The position numbers and the translations under genes are program-made. Below, in pieces: positions 53,881 to 64,000 of a stretch of 64,000 nt of DNA. Within the stretch, counting starts at the first letter, position 1, and every line of letters begins with the position of its first letter. Source of the stretch: Alphaproteobacteria bacterium. GTDB lineage: Bacteria > Myxococcota_A > UBA796 > GCA-2862545. Below the pieces are notes generated by a model, which was not told the origin of the DNA, did no database searches, and saw nothing but the letters and a program-made list of their open reading frames with translations. The DNA is taken from assembly GCA_020632915.1 (NCBI GenBank), contig JACKEP010000007.1, forward strand, positions 62,001 to 126,000, in the 5' to 3' direction.

Positions 53881-55555
53881 CCCCACGTCCTCGACCCTCC
53901 CCGCGCCCGGCGACCCCGACTGGCACAGCCGCGTCGAGGCGCCCCGCGTGGTCGACGACCCCGACGCCGTGCCGTGGGACGACACCGCCGAGGTCGTGGT
54001 GGTCGGCTTCGGGGGGGCGGGCGTCTGCGCCGCCCTCCAGGCCCGCGAGCTCGGCGCCGACGTGCTCTGCGTCGACCGTGCCGGTGGCGGCGGCGCCACG
54101 GCGATCAGCGGCGGGGTCGTCTACGCCGGGGGCACGCGCTTCCAGCAGGCCAACGGCTACGACGACACGCCCGAGGCGATGTTCCGCTACCTCGGCCTGG
54201 AGACCGACGGCTGCGTCAGCGACGCCACGCTCCAGCGCTTCTGCGCGCAGTCGAACGCCAACCTGACGTGGCTGGAGGGCCACGGCGTGCCGTTCGAAGG
54301 CAGCCTCTGCCCGGTGAAGACGTCGTACCCCACCAACCGCCACTACCTGTACTACTCGGGCAACGAGGCCATCGACACCTACGCCGCCGTCGCGAAGCCG
54401 GCCCCGCGGGGGCATCGCGCCAAGGGTCGCGGCCTGCCCGGTGCGGCGCTCTACGCCCCGCTGCAGCGCGCCGCGGCCGCCGCGGGGGTCCGCAGCCTCA
54501 CGCGGGCCACCGCCCGCCGCCTCGTCGTCGACGGCGGCGGCCGGGTCGTCGGTGTCGAGGTCGACGTCGTCGCCGGTGCCTGGGCCCGCTGGCGCCACCG
54601 CTTCTGGTGGAACCTCGCGTCCCGCGTGAAGAACTACGCGCCGTCGCTCGCGCGCACGTGCACCCAGCGGTGCGAGCGGCTGGAGCGCACGGCCAGCACG
54701 CCGCGCCGGCTGCGGGCCACCCGCGGCGTCGTGCTGGCGGCCGGTGGCTTCATCTACAACCGGCGGATGGTCGCCGACCTCGCCCCGGCCTACCGCCCCG
54801 GCATGCCCCTGGGCACCCCCGCCTGCGACGGCAGCGGCATCCGGCTCGGTCAGTCGGTGGGGGCCGCCGTCGACCGCATGGGCGTGGTGTCGGCCTGGCG
54901 GTTCATCAACCCGCCGCTGGCCTGGGCCAAGGGCATCTTCGTCGACAAGGCGGGCCAGCGCTACTGCAACGAGGCCGTCTACGGCGCCAAGCTGGGCCGG
55001 CACATGGTCGAGGAGCACGGCGGCGTCGGCATCCTGATCGTCGACGACGCGCTGCGACGCGAGGCCTTCCGTCAGCTCGGGCCCGGGCAGGCGCAGTGGT
55101 TCCAGCAGGCCCCCGGCGTGCTCAACATGCTCGCCAACAGCCGCTCGGCCCCCACCATCGATGCGCTCGCCCAGGCGATCAAGGTGCCCGCCGACGCGCT
55201 GCGGGCCACGCTGGACGCCTACAACGCGGCCGCCAGCGCCGGAACCCCCGACCCCTTCGGCAAGGCCGACGACTTCCGCCAGGCGATGCCCACCGGCCCG
55301 TTCCACGCGATGGACTGTGGCATCGCGTCCAAGCGCTTCCCCTGCCCCACGCTCACGCTGGGCGGCCTCGTGGTCGACGAGGCCACCGGCGCCGTCCGCC
55401 GCGGCGACGGGTCCACGATCCCCGGCCTGTTCGCGGCCGGACGCACCGCCGTCGGCGTCTCGTCGAACAACTACGTCAGCGGCCTGTCGATCGCCGACTG
55501 CGTGTTCTCGGGACGGCGCGCGGGCCGCAGCGCGGCGGGTGGCGACGCCGGGTAG
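53867..55555 (+). CDS. FAD-dependent dehydrogenase, 3-ketosteroid delta-1-dehydrogenase-like
   Basis: A 562-residue flavoprotein of the FAD_binding_2/fumarate reductase family. FAD loop VVVVGFGGAGVCAALQARELGAD near residue 45, then GGGGATAISGGVVYAGGT, the covalent-FAD-free KstD pattern; C-terminal TLGGLVVDEATGAV...IPGLFAAGRTAVG is the characteristic FAD-closing segment. Long insertion in the middle with a membrane-associated or basic patch (RWRHRFWWNLASRVKNY). It may oxidise a steroid or another cyclic ketone. Only the GTG at 53867 is in frame with good family sequence directly after it; translation may depend on re-initiation from a mini-ORF in the heptamer repeat. Family assignment is firm, substrate is not. 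Confidence 0.83.
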   Translation: MSREAPTSSTLPAPGDPDWHSRVEAPRVVDDPDAVPWDDTAEVVVVGFGGAGVCAALQARELGADVLCVDRAGGGGATAISGGVVYAGGTRFQQANGYDDTPEAMFRYLGLETDGCVSDATLQRFCAQSNANLTWLEGHGVPFEGSLCPVKTSYPTNRHYLYYSGNEAIDTYAAVAKPAPRGHRAKGRGLPGAALYAPLQRAAAAAGVRSLTRATARRLVVDGGGRVVGVEVDVVAGAWARWRHRFWWNLASRVKNYAPSLARTCTQRCERLERTASTPRRLRATRGVVLAAGGFIYNRRMVADLAPAYRPGMPLGTPACDGSGIRLGQSVGAAVDRMGVVSAWRFINPPLAWAKGIFVDKAGQRYCNEAVYGAKLGRHMVEEHGGVGILIVDDALRREAFRQLGPGQAQWFQQAPGVLNMLANSRSAPTIDALAQAIKVPADALRATLDAYNAAASAGTPDPFGKADDFRQAMPTGPFHAMDCGIASKRFPCPTLTLGGLVVDEATGAVRRGDGSTIPGLFAAGRTAVGVSSNNYVSGLSIADCVFSGRRAGRSAAGGDAG

Positions 55556-55567
55556 CGCCCCCGCGGC

Positions 55568-57568
55568 TCACGGTGCCTCGTCCCCGGCGCGCACGCCGGC
55601 GATGCGGAACAGGCCCACCCGGGCCGACGGGTCGAGCTGCACGAGGCGGTCCGAGTCCAGCGAGCCGCCGCCGGCCGTCACCACCGCCACGGGCTCCAGC
55701 ACGAACGCCTCGGCCATCGCGGCACACAGGGGGTCGAGGTAGGGCGTCGACGGCGGTCCGCGCCGGTCGCACGCCCACAGGGCACACCCGTCGTCGCCCG
55801 GGGCGATGCAGGTCCCGTCCCCGTCCGCGGCGCACGGCAGCGCCGCCAGATCGAGCCACGGCTCCAGCTCCGGGTGGGCAGGAGGCGACGACACCCGCTG
55901 GCGCGCGTCGAACCGCCACAAGCGTCCCCCCGCGTAGACCCGATCGCCGTCCGGTCCGGACCGCCCGGCCTCCGCCTGGACGCAGGCGAGGCCCTGCCAC
56001 CAGTAGTGGCCGACCGCGGCCGGCGGATCGGCCAGGGCGGCGGCGACGGTCGACCAGCGCGGGCGGTCCGCCAGGCGGTTGTCGTGGGACATCAGGCCGG
56101 CGAGATCGACGCGGAGCGGGCGCAACATCGCGGCGTCGACCGGTGCCACCAGGTCCGTCGGTGCCAGCGTGTGCACGGTCGCCTCGGGCGCCAGGGCGTC
56201 GACGGGTCCGAACAGCAGGGTCACCTCCTGCTGGGTGGGCCACGCGTGGGTGAGCATGCCGCGCGCGTCGACCACCACGGCGAGCGCCACGGCGCCGACC
56301 GCTGCCGCCGCCCACCGGGCCGGCACGACCCCGCCGAGTCCCGCCCCCGCCAGCGCCGCCAGACCCCAGCCGAGACCGCTCGCGTCGCGCACGTAGAACG
56401 ACACGCTGTCCTCGCCGACCACCACGAAGTGCAGGAACGTGGCGAACGCCTGCAGCACCACCACGACGGCTGCGGCCACCGGACGGCGTCGTCCCAGCCA
56501 CGCCAGGCCCACGCCCGCCGCGACCACGACCAGCGGCGGCGCGAGCAGCGGATGCAGCAGGGGATGGACCCGCAGCACGCTGTCCACCACCCCCGGGAAC
56601 GCCGGCCACGTGCCCGTGAACGGCCCGGCCGCGGCTCCCGTGAGCGCCACCCCCACCGCCAGCGCACCCCGTGCACCGACCGTCAGGCCCCGGGGCGACG
56701 CGAGGCGCCCGGCGATGGCCGCGGCAGCCCACACAGCACTCACCACGACCAGCGCCGGCAGGTGCGCCACGAACAGCCCGGTGGCCTCCAGCGGCTCGTC
56801 GTGGTGGAACAGGGCGCGGACGAAGCGCGCCGACCACAGCACGGCGAACGGCGCCGCGCCCCAGGCGGACCGCCACGCGACGGGTCCACGGGCCGGTGCG
56901 GCCAGCCCCACACCGAGCAGCAACGCCGGGAGGAACAGGAGCCCGTCCGCGCGGGTGGAGGCAGCGAGGTAGCCGGCGGCGCCGGCGATCACGGCGTCGC
57001 GCACCGTGCCGGTCCACCGCCACGCGACCACGCCGCAGGCCGCCAGCAACGACCACATCTCCCAGGCGCCGTAGCCCGACAGCGACGGTGCCAGCCGCAG
57101 GTGGAACGGCGCGAGCCCGAGCACGAACGCGGCGATCACGCCGGCGTGCCGACGCCCGGTGAGGCGCCACGTGAGCAGGCCGACGAGCAGCACCGACAGG
57201 CTCGCCGCCACGTGCCCCGCGCCCCAGGGACGAGCGCCCGCCGGCAGCAGCGGCTGGAGCACGCGCCAGGTGAGCAGGTGGGCCGGCCCGTGCTCGGCGT
57301 TGCCGAGGTCCGACCACGCATCCCGTGTCACCGCCGACCACACCTGCAGGCCGTGGTGGTTCATGTCGAGGATCGACCGCGGCACGACCGTCAGCCCGAC
57401 CCCCTCGGACACGACCACCGCCGCGGCCAGCGCCGCCATCCACGCGGGGCCCTGCCGGCGCATCGCCCGCAGCACCTGGGGTGTCGCAGCCAGCACCGCG
57501 ACGACCGCGGCGCCCATCGCGGCGGCGACCAGCGCCAGCTCCACGGTGAGGGCCGTCACGTCGTCCAC
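55568..57568 (-). CDS. Large polytopic membrane protein, GT-C-like
   Basis: A 666-residue integral membrane protein with about eleven hydrophobic helices over residues 1-460 and a soluble C-terminal domain of about 200 residues with several cysteines (LPCAADGDGTCIAP, GCALWACDRRG). Helix 1 is preceded by a short acidic N-terminus and followed by a long loop (VPRSILDMNHHGLQVWSAVTRDAWSDL); the plan resembles GT-C glycosyltransferases but a clear catalytic Asp/Glu pair is not identifiable. Related in style to the products of 10572-12065, 12062-13525 and 30881-32497. It is convergent with the flavoprotein gene and 55 bases downstream of the methyltransferase gene. Function unknown. Confidence 0.72.
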   Translation of the reverse strand: MDDVTALTVELALVAAAMGAAVVAVLAATPQVLRAMRRQGPAWMAALAAAVVVSEGVGLTVVPRSILDMNHHGLQVWSAVTRDAWSDLGNAEHGPAHLLTWRVLQPLLPAGARPWGAGHVAASLSVLLVGLLTWRLTGRRHAGVIAAFVLGLAPFHLRLAPSLSGYGAWEMWSLLAACGVVAWRWTGTVRDAVIAGAAGYLAASTRADGLLFLPALLLGVGLAAPARGPVAWRSAWGAAPFAVLWSARFVRALFHHDEPLEATGLFVAHLPALVVVSAVWAAAAIAGRLASPRGLTVGARGALAVGVALTGAAAGPFTGTWPAFPGVVDSVLRVHPLLHPLLAPPLVVVAAGVGLAWLGRRRPVAAAVVVVLQAFATFLHFVVVGEDSVSFYVRDASGLGWGLAALAGAGLGGVVPARWAAAAVGAVALAVVVDARGMLTHAWPTQQEVTLLFGPVDALAPEATVHTLAPTDLVAPVDAAMLRPLRVDLAGLMSHDNRLADRPRWSTVAAALADPPAAVGHYWWQGLACVQAEAGRSGPDGDRVYAGGRLWRFDARQRVSSPPAHPELEPWLDLAALPCAADGDGTCIAPGDDGCALWACDRRGPPSTPYLDPLCAAMAEAFVLEPVAVVTAGGGSLDSDRLVQLDPSARVGLFRIAGVRAGDEAP

Positions 57569-57623
57569 GGAGCCCTCCGACAGGCGTGGGAGCGCGGAGG
57601 GTACGCGGACGTCGCCGGACCGG

Positions 57624-58544
57624 TCAAGCCGACGGGCCGTCGCCCAGGCCGGCGGCCGTGAGCACGTGACGCACGGCGTCGACCGACACGCTGTTGCCGA
57701 TCAGCTTCCACGCGTGCGCCGCCGGGAGGTCGCCGAACGAGAACCCGGTCCCGAAGCCGTACAACGCCGCGATCTCCTCCGGAGCGAAGTACCGCAGCGC
57801 GGGGCCGCGGGGACCCCGTTGCCGCAGGTAGCTGCCCACGTAGACCGGCGATCGGCCATAGGCCCGGGTGAAACAGGCCGCCACGGCGTCCGGGCCGTCG
57901 GCGTCGACCACGTGCATGGCGTCACCGAACCGGGCGAGGAGGGCGTCGGGAACCGCGAGATCGTCGCGCCACGGCCCGACGTGGTCCGCCAGCGCCCGAC
58001 CCGGCGCGGACGGTGACGGCGCCGGGTTCGCCCAGGGGGTCACGCCCTCACGACCGGCCACCAGGTACCAGCGGCGGCGCACGGCCGGCACCCCGAGCTC
58101 GGTGGGGCAGATCGTGCCCTCGGTCCACGTGTACCCGGCCGCGTCGAGCGTCTCGACGAGGCGGCCGTGAGCCCGTGAGCCCTGGAACCACGGTACATTC
58201 TCGAGGGCGACCCACGAAGGCCGCACGGTGCGGACGGCGCCGAGCAGGCGCAGGAAGGCGGCGCTGCGGCGGTCGTCGACGTCGGCCTGGGCGCCCCGGA
58301 TGCCGTGGGGGGCGCACGGCGGCGACATCCACCACAGGTCCGCGTCGAACGCCGCGAGCCAGTCGTCCTTGACCGAGACGAGGTTCTTGACGTGGACGCG
58401 TCCGGCGTGGTTCGCCCGGTACACGGCGGTGGCGCGCAGGTCGTGGTCGACCGCGCCCACCACGGTCGCGTGGCCGTCCACCGCCCGGGCCGCTCCGCCG
58501 ATGCCGGCGAACAGCTCGAGCACACGGCGGGGCGGTGCCACCAT
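57624..58544 (-). CDS. Dnmt2-like tRNA (cytosine-C5) methyltransferase
   Basis: A 306-residue protein with the C5-methyltransferase motifs: I ELFAGIGGAARA (10-21), IV SPPC with catalytic Cys77, VI ENV at 115-117 and VIII VRRRWYLVA. Instead of a DNA-specific target region it has CFTRAYG (224-230), the diagnostic Dnmt2 CFTxxYG motif, followed by RYFAPEEIAALYGF and IGNSVSVD, which align closely with human DNMT2. Dnmt2 proteins methylate C38 in the anticodon loop of tRNA-Asp (tRNA-Glu in Geobacter). The ATG at 58544 lies three bases after the fumarase stop, so it is co-translated with it. No restriction endonuclease gene is nearby, which also argues against a DNA modification role. It could still be a solitary DNA methyltransferase. 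Confidence 0.85.
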   Translation of the reverse strand: MVAPPRRVLELFAGIGGAARAVDGHATVVGAVDHDLRATAVYRANHAGRVHVKNLVSVKDDWLAAFDADLWWMSPPCAPHGIRGAQADVDDRRSAAFLRLLGAVRTVRPSWVALENVPWFQGSRAHGRLVETLDAAGYTWTEGTICPTELGVPAVRRRWYLVAGREGVTPWANPAPSPSAPGRALADHVGPWRDDLAVPDALLARFGDAMHVVDADGPDAVAACFTRAYGRSPVYVGSYLRQRGPRGPALRYFAPEEIAALYGFGTGFSFGDLPAAHAWKLIGNSVSVDAVRHVLTAAGLGDGPSA

Positions 58545-58547
58545 CGG

Positions 58548-60152
<1,605 letters not shown>

Positions 60153-60200
60153 GGGCACCTCGAGGCGGGGCGCCCTGTATCCGGTCGCCGCGGCGCCGAC

Positions 60201-61223
60201 CTACGCGGCCTTGGCGGCCCGGGCGGCCTTGCGCGCGGCGGACTCCTTGGCGAGGATGTCCTCGGCCGTGAGCCAGTCGTAGATGCCCCGGATCGTGTCG
60301 GCCACCGGTCGGGGCTGGTAGCCGAGCGCGGCGGTGGCCTTGGCGTGCGACATCTCCGGGTTGGCCTTGAGCGCGTCGAGCGCCTCCGACGTCACGGGCG
60401 GACGGCGTCCAAGCACCGAGAGCACGGGGCCGGCGGCGTGGAGCAGCGACAGGAACCACATCGGGATGACCCGGTCGGGGATCGGCTTGCCGACGATGTC
60501 GGCAGCGATGCGACCGAGCGCGAGGTTGGTGTTGTAGTGACCGGCCAGGATGTAGGCCTCCCCCGCGCGCCCGCGCTCCGCGGCGGCGAGCATGCCGTCG
60601 ACCACGTCGCGGACGTCGACCCAGTTGAACCCGCCCGGCCCGACCGGACCGGAGTTCCCCTTGGCGATCGCCCGGAAGAACTTGCCCATCCGGCTGGCCT
60701 TGTAGTCGTAGGGTCCGATGACCCCGCACGGGTTGACCACCACCGCGTCGAGGCCGCGGGAGACCTCGTCGAGCACCGCGAGCTGACCCTTGGCCTTGCT
60801 GACGTTGTAGGCCGATCGGGAGCGGCCGATCGCCAGCGGGGTGGTCTCGGTGACCGGCGCACCGTGGGTGTCGATGTCGTAGGCGTGGATCGAGCTGGTG
60901 TGCACCAGCCGGGCCGCGCCGCGCTCACGGCAGACGCGCGCCACGGTGGCCGCGCCGTCGACGTTGACCGACGTGACGAGGCCCCCCTTGTCGCCGGACG
61001 TGGAGATGATCGACGCCAGGTGGAACACCACGTCGCCGGGCTCCACCACGGTGCCCAGGAACGCGGCGTCGCGGATGTCGCCGCGGTGCACCTGCACGTC
61101 GAGGCCGTCGAGCCCCAGGCCCGGTTCGAGGTCGACGGCCTTGACGGCGTCGCCGCGCGCGAGGAGCTGGCGGACGAGCGTGGCGCCGAGGTGGCCGCTG
61201 GCGCCGGTGACGACGGTGGGCAT
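60201..61223 (-). CDS. NAD(P)-dependent SDR, 3-beta-hydroxysteroid dehydrogenase/epimerase-like
   Basis: A 340-residue extended short-chain dehydrogenase. The cofactor loop is TGASGHLG (6-13), the catalytic pair Tyr139 and Lys143 (YNVSK), with Ser at 110-111 (LVHTSS). Overall it resembles the HpnA/dihydroflavonol-reductase and 3-beta-HSD branch rather than sugar epimerases. Ala/Lys-rich C-terminal tail (AARKAARAAKAA) is unusual and may bind membrane or nucleic acid. It heads the operon with fumarase and the Dnmt2-like gene. A role in sterol tailoring, for example at the 3-hydroxyl or C4 position, is possible because the genome makes sterols, but nothing in the immediate context proves it. Confidence 0.85.
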   Translation of the reverse strand: MPTVVTGASGHLGATLVRQLLARGDAVKAVDLEPGLGLDGLDVQVHRGDIRDAAFLGTVVEPGDVVFHLASIISTSGDKGGLVTSVNVDGAATVARVCRERGAARLVHTSSIHAYDIDTHGAPVTETTPLAIGRSRSAYNVSKAKGQLAVLDEVSRGLDAVVVNPCGVIGPYDYKASRMGKFFRAIAKGNSGPVGPGGFNWVDVRDVVDGMLAAAERGRAGEAYILAGHYNTNLALGRIAADIVGKPIPDRVIPMWFLSLLHAAGPVLSVLGRRPPVTSEALDALKANPEMSHAKATAALGYQPRPVADTIRGIYDWLTAEDILAKESAARKAARAAKAA

Positions 61224-61399
61224 GGGGCTCCCGGGACGGATCGGTGGGTTCGCGTGGGCAGGGAGCGTAGCCCGGCGCGGCGGCCGGCGCGCAAGCGGTT
61301 GCGCGGTCCGTGTGCCCGACCCGGCCTGTCGCCGGTCGACCGTTCGCTACTGTACGCAGACGGTCACAGCGATAGACGCCTGCACGTCCCGGGTGACCG

Positions 61400-64000
61400 A
61401 TGAGGCTGGTGCTGTTCCTGCTGTGGCTGTCCTGTGCGCCCGCGACCGCCCGTGACTGGACGGACCTCGAAGCGTTCACGGCGACCGCCTCGACGTTGCA
61501 GGCAGACGCACGCGATGGCGACACCAGCGCGCCCGTCGAGATCGTGCTGGACGCCCGCGACGTCCGGATCCACGAGGACGGCCGTCGAAGCTCCGCCCGC
61601 CACCTCGTCTACGTCGTGCGCGACGCCGACGTGCTCGATCGCTGGAGCGTGATCCGGATCGCCTGGTCGCCGTGGGACCAGACACGCCCCGAGGTGCGCG
61701 CACGTGTCGTCACACCGTCCGGGAAGGTGGTCGCCGTAGACCCGACGTCGCTCCACGCGCCCGAGGGTTCGGGCGCACGGGACCGGGCCACGACCCTCAC
61801 CATGCCCCTCCCGCCGCTAGAGCCAGGCGCCATCGTCGAGATCATGGCGTCGGTGACCGACCTGCCGGGGACGTCGCTCGCGCTCGTCTCGGGGAGCGTG
61901 CCGTTCCAGGACCTCGACGCACCGGTGCGTCGCGTCCGGGTGCACCTCCACGCTCCCGCCAGCGCCACCGTGCGAACCGCCGTTCACGACCTCGATCCCA
62001 CGGCCGCGCAGACCGCCGAGGGGTGGCTGGCCGACGGCGAGCGACACGCCACCTACACCTTCGGGCCCCTTCCACCCGTCCCGGCCTGGAGGTCCACCCT
62101 CCCGCTCGACGGGGCGGCCCAACCGTCCGTCCACTACGCGCTGGCGGGCACGTGGTCGGAGGTCGCGCAGGCTTGGGATCGCGTGCTCACCATCGATCCG
62201 GACACGTCCGAGCTCGCACCCCTGGTCGAGAGCCTCCGTGGCCTCCCGGCGGACGAGGCGCTGCGCCGCGCCGTACGAGGACTCCAGGAACGCGTCGTGG
62301 TGCTACCGGGGCAGTTCGGCGACACCGACCCGCGGCCGCGAACCCTGCACGACCTGCTCCTCGACGGCGAAGGCGATCCCGAGGACGTCGCCGCAGCGGC
62401 GGTGAGCCTGCTCCGCGCCGCCAACGTGCCCGCGGTGCTCTCCCTCGTCGACCGGTCGGCGCGGCCCGGTGACGTGCGTCCCTTTCCCGAAGCGCGCCAG
62501 ATGGACGCCGTCCTGGTGCACCTGCCGGGTACGGACGTGTGGGCCGACCCGCGCCAGACGGACGGCCCCGTGACGTTCCTCCAGCAGGACGTCGCCGGTC
62601 GGTGGGCCCTGGATGTCGGGCTCCCCGACGCCCCGCACCTGTCCACTCCACTGCCGCCCTCGGTCTCCGCCACGGACCTTGAGATCGACCTCTCCCAGTT
62701 CGGCTTCCCGTCGATCGTCCAGACACTCCGCTCCCACGGCGACAAGGCCAGCGCCGTCCGCCGCGCGCTGCGGGCCCCGCAGGGCGAAGGCAGCCCGAGC
62801 CCCATCGACCAGGTCGCTGCCCGGTGGCTTGGCACCCGTGAGGCCCTCCAGGTCACCGTCACGGGCGAGGACGCCGACGCACCCTCGCTGGAGCTACGGG
62901 TCCGTCAGGACCGTGCGCTGACCGGACAATCCCACCCCGGCGGCGCCACGGCGGCGATCCGTGTGCACGAGCTCGGCACAGAGGTGCTGGCGCTGGACCC
63001 CGCCCTGCTCGACCGTGCGCTGGAGGACACCAGCGCGTGGGTCGATCCGCCCCGCGTGTCGCTCGCTCGACGGGAGGAGCGCAGCACGATCACGGTCGAG
63101 GTGCCCGCGGGCTTCGTCGCGACGACGCCTCCGGCGGACGTGACACTCGACGTCCCGCACGCGCACCTCACGACGCGTTGGTCCACCGACGACGCCGGAC
63201 GGATCCGGGTGGCCGCCACCCTGACCACGGACGGGATGTCCCTGGCCCTCGGCGACGCGAAGGCCCTGCGGACGGCCCTCGATGCGCCCCTCTTCCAGCA
63301 GCAGGGGACGACGCTCGTGGTCTCTCCCGCGGTGGCGTCGACGCCGACAGGCACGGTGCGCAATGCGCGTGCAGCCTGGGCCGCCGCTGGGCGTGCCCCC
63401 CTCGCCGCCGCCGCCGCCGTGCTGCAGCTGACGACGCTCGGACTGCGCGACGCGGGCCTTCGCGCCGCCGACGAGCGCATCACCGCAGCACCGGACGATC
63501 TCGCCATGCGAAGCGTGCGCGCTTCGCTTCGCGCCACGTCGACCTGGGGACGCCTCGACGGTGCGCCCGACGATCCAGGAGGGGCCCTGGCCGATCTCGA
63601 GCAGGTGGTGCGGCGTGATCCCGACAACACCCGCCTGCTCATCCTCCCCACCACGGTATGCACGACGCGCCCGGGGCTTCCCACGGCCCCCACCGGGCTC
63701 GACGCGCCCGCCTGCGCCACCTGGCTGGCGCAGGTCCAAGCCAGCACGACGTCGTGGATGGTTCCCGAGATCGCAGCCCGCCGCGATCGACTCCTGGCCG
63801 ACTTCGGTCGGTGGCAAGACGTCCTGGATGCACCGTCTGCAGGGGCACTGAGCCCGGGTCAGCTCGCGCCCGCGTTCCTCGCGCGGATGTCGCTACGCGG
63901 TCTCGACGACGCGTTCGCGTGGCTCGACGCCGTGGCACCGACAGCAGGCCGAACCGTGCTCGGGACCGTCGACCGGATGTTGTGGGACGACGAGGCGTAC
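61400..64000 (+). CDS. DUF3857 / transglutaminase-like exported protein, catalytic residues lost, 3' end beyond window
   Basis: An open frame of 867 codons reaching the right edge. A signal peptide (MRLVLFLLWLSCAPATA) is followed by a DUF3857-type beta domain (about 25-240; VRIHEDGRRSSARHLVYVV, LPPLEPGAIVEI) and a transglutaminase-core-like region (about 280-400). In that region the conserved GDCxDKA becomes GDPED (around residue 325) and the catalytic-His segment reads MDAVLVHLPGTDVWADP, so Cys and His are both replaced; it is presumably a binding or structural domain. Helical repeats follow. The ATG at 61400 lacks a strong ribosome site. No gene in 61224-61399. Confidence 0.82.
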   Translation, partial: MRLVLFLLWLSCAPATARDWTDLEAFTATASTLQADARDGDTSAPVEIVLDARDVRIHEDGRRSSARHLVYVVRDADVLDRWSVIRIAWSPWDQTRPEVRARVVTPSGKVVAVDPTSLHAPEGSGARDRATTLTMPLPPLEPGAIVEIMASVTDLPGTSLALVSGSVPFQDLDAPVRRVRVHLHAPASATVRTAVHDLDPTAAQTAEGWLADGERHATYTFGPLPPVPAWRSTLPLDGAAQPSVHYALAGTWSEVAQAWDRVLTIDPDTSELAPLVESLRGLPADEALRRAVRGLQERVVVLPGQFGDTDPRPRTLHDLLLDGEGDPEDVAAAAVSLLRAANVPAVLSLVDRSARPGDVRPFPEARQMDAVLVHLPGTDVWADPRQTDGPVTFLQQDVAGRWALDVGLPDAPHLSTPLPPSVSATDLEIDLSQFGFPSIVQTLRSHGDKASAVRRALRAPQGEGSPSPIDQVAARWLGTREALQVTVTGEDADAPSLELRVRQDRALTGQSHPGGATAAIRVHELGTEVLALDPALLDRALEDTSAWVDPPRVSLARREERSTITVEVPAGFVATTPPADVTLDVPHAHLTTRWSTDDAGRIRVAATLTTDGMSLALGDAKALRTALDAPLFQQQGTTLVVSPAVASTPTGTVRNARAAWAAAGRAPLAAAAAVLQLTTLGLRDAGLRAADERITAAPDDLAMRSVRASLRATSTWGRLDGAPDDPGGALADLEQVVRRDPDNTRLLILPTTVCTTRPGLPTAPTGLDAPACATWLAQVQASTTSWMVPEIAARRDRLLADFGRWQDVLDAPSAGALSPGQLAPAFLARMSLRGLDDAFAWLDAVAPTAGRTVLGTVDRMLWDDEAY

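Noticed and set aside
57624..58544. Reading the methyltransferase as part of a restriction-modification system.
   Set aside because: No endonuclease neighbour, no large target-recognition domain, and a clear CFTxxYG Dnmt2 motif.

Overview
The window is about 64 kb of very GC-rich, gene-dense DNA and looks like a chromosome fragment from a member of the Myxococcota. Lineage evidence: a C-terminal MYXO-CTERM-like sorting tail on an Asp-Thr repeat protein (24633-26798), Cys-rich CGNG..EQCDDG repeats of the myxobacterial DUF4215 type (51747-52616), a MopE-type metal-binding motif (52733-53821), three Hanks-type Ser/Thr kinases (one fused to a two-component phosphorelay), many lipoproteins, and a sterol biosynthesis operon, a trait known from some myxobacteria. 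I saw no rRNA, tRNA, CRISPR array, insertion sequence or prophage. No gene-free stretch exceeds 300 bases; the longest are 24362-24632 and 41034-41284.

Layout. 1-5064 (minus): a compact sterol operon running squalene monooxygenase -> oxidosqualene cyclase -> GbsR/MarR-type regulator -> a polyprenyl synthase fused to a squalene synthase, which runs off the left edge. The first three genes are joined by 4-base ATGA overlaps, and a perfect 7-4-7 inverted repeat lies just upstream of the first. 5237-9539: two small lipoproteins, a Ser/Thr kinase and an exported barrel-like protein. 9543-15441: a 2-hydroxyacid dehydrogenase, two overlapping polytopic membrane proteins, a thiolase and an exported coiled-coil protein. 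15588-18186: a sulfide-oxidation operon (SQR, a DUF1641-DsrC fusion, a DsrE-like protein). 18212-24361: a secreted esterase, a sulfotransferase, a DEAD-box helicase, an acyltransferase and a TPR membrane protein. 24633-28537: the (Asp-Thr)n surface protein and an OmpA-family protein. 28686-32497: old yellow enzyme, HSL-type esterase, membrane glycosyltransferase-like protein. 32489-36374: an FHA/winged-helix regulator with a WD40-type Ser/Thr kinase. 36462-41033: a DT-linker lipoprotein, an XPB-type helicase with its companion, and a DUF2270 membrane protein. 41285-48257: a subtilisin-like protease followed by a 1586-residue kinase/ATPase/histidine kinase/receiver hybrid. 48264-51584: an operon of caspase-like protease, unknown 357-residue protein and ComEC-like metallo-beta-lactamase-fold hydrolase. 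51747-53821: two exported proteins. 53867-61223: an FAD ketosteroid-dehydrogenase-like enzyme, a large membrane protein, a Dnmt2-like methyltransferase, class I fumarase and a 3-beta-HSD-like SDR. 61400-64000: the start of a DUF3857 protein with a degenerate transglutaminase fold.

Most notable points: (i) the self-contained sterol operon with an embedded regulator, a fused FPP synthase-squalene synthase, and cyclase residues matching cycloartenol synthase rather than lanosterol synthase; (ii) the DUF1641-DsrC fusion next to SQR; (iii) a bacterial Dnmt2-type tRNA methyltransferase candidate downstream of fumarase; (iv) the caspase/MBL operon; (v) a heptanucleotide tandem repeat spanning the start codon of a flavoprotein. 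Everything here comes from reading sequence; no database search was run.
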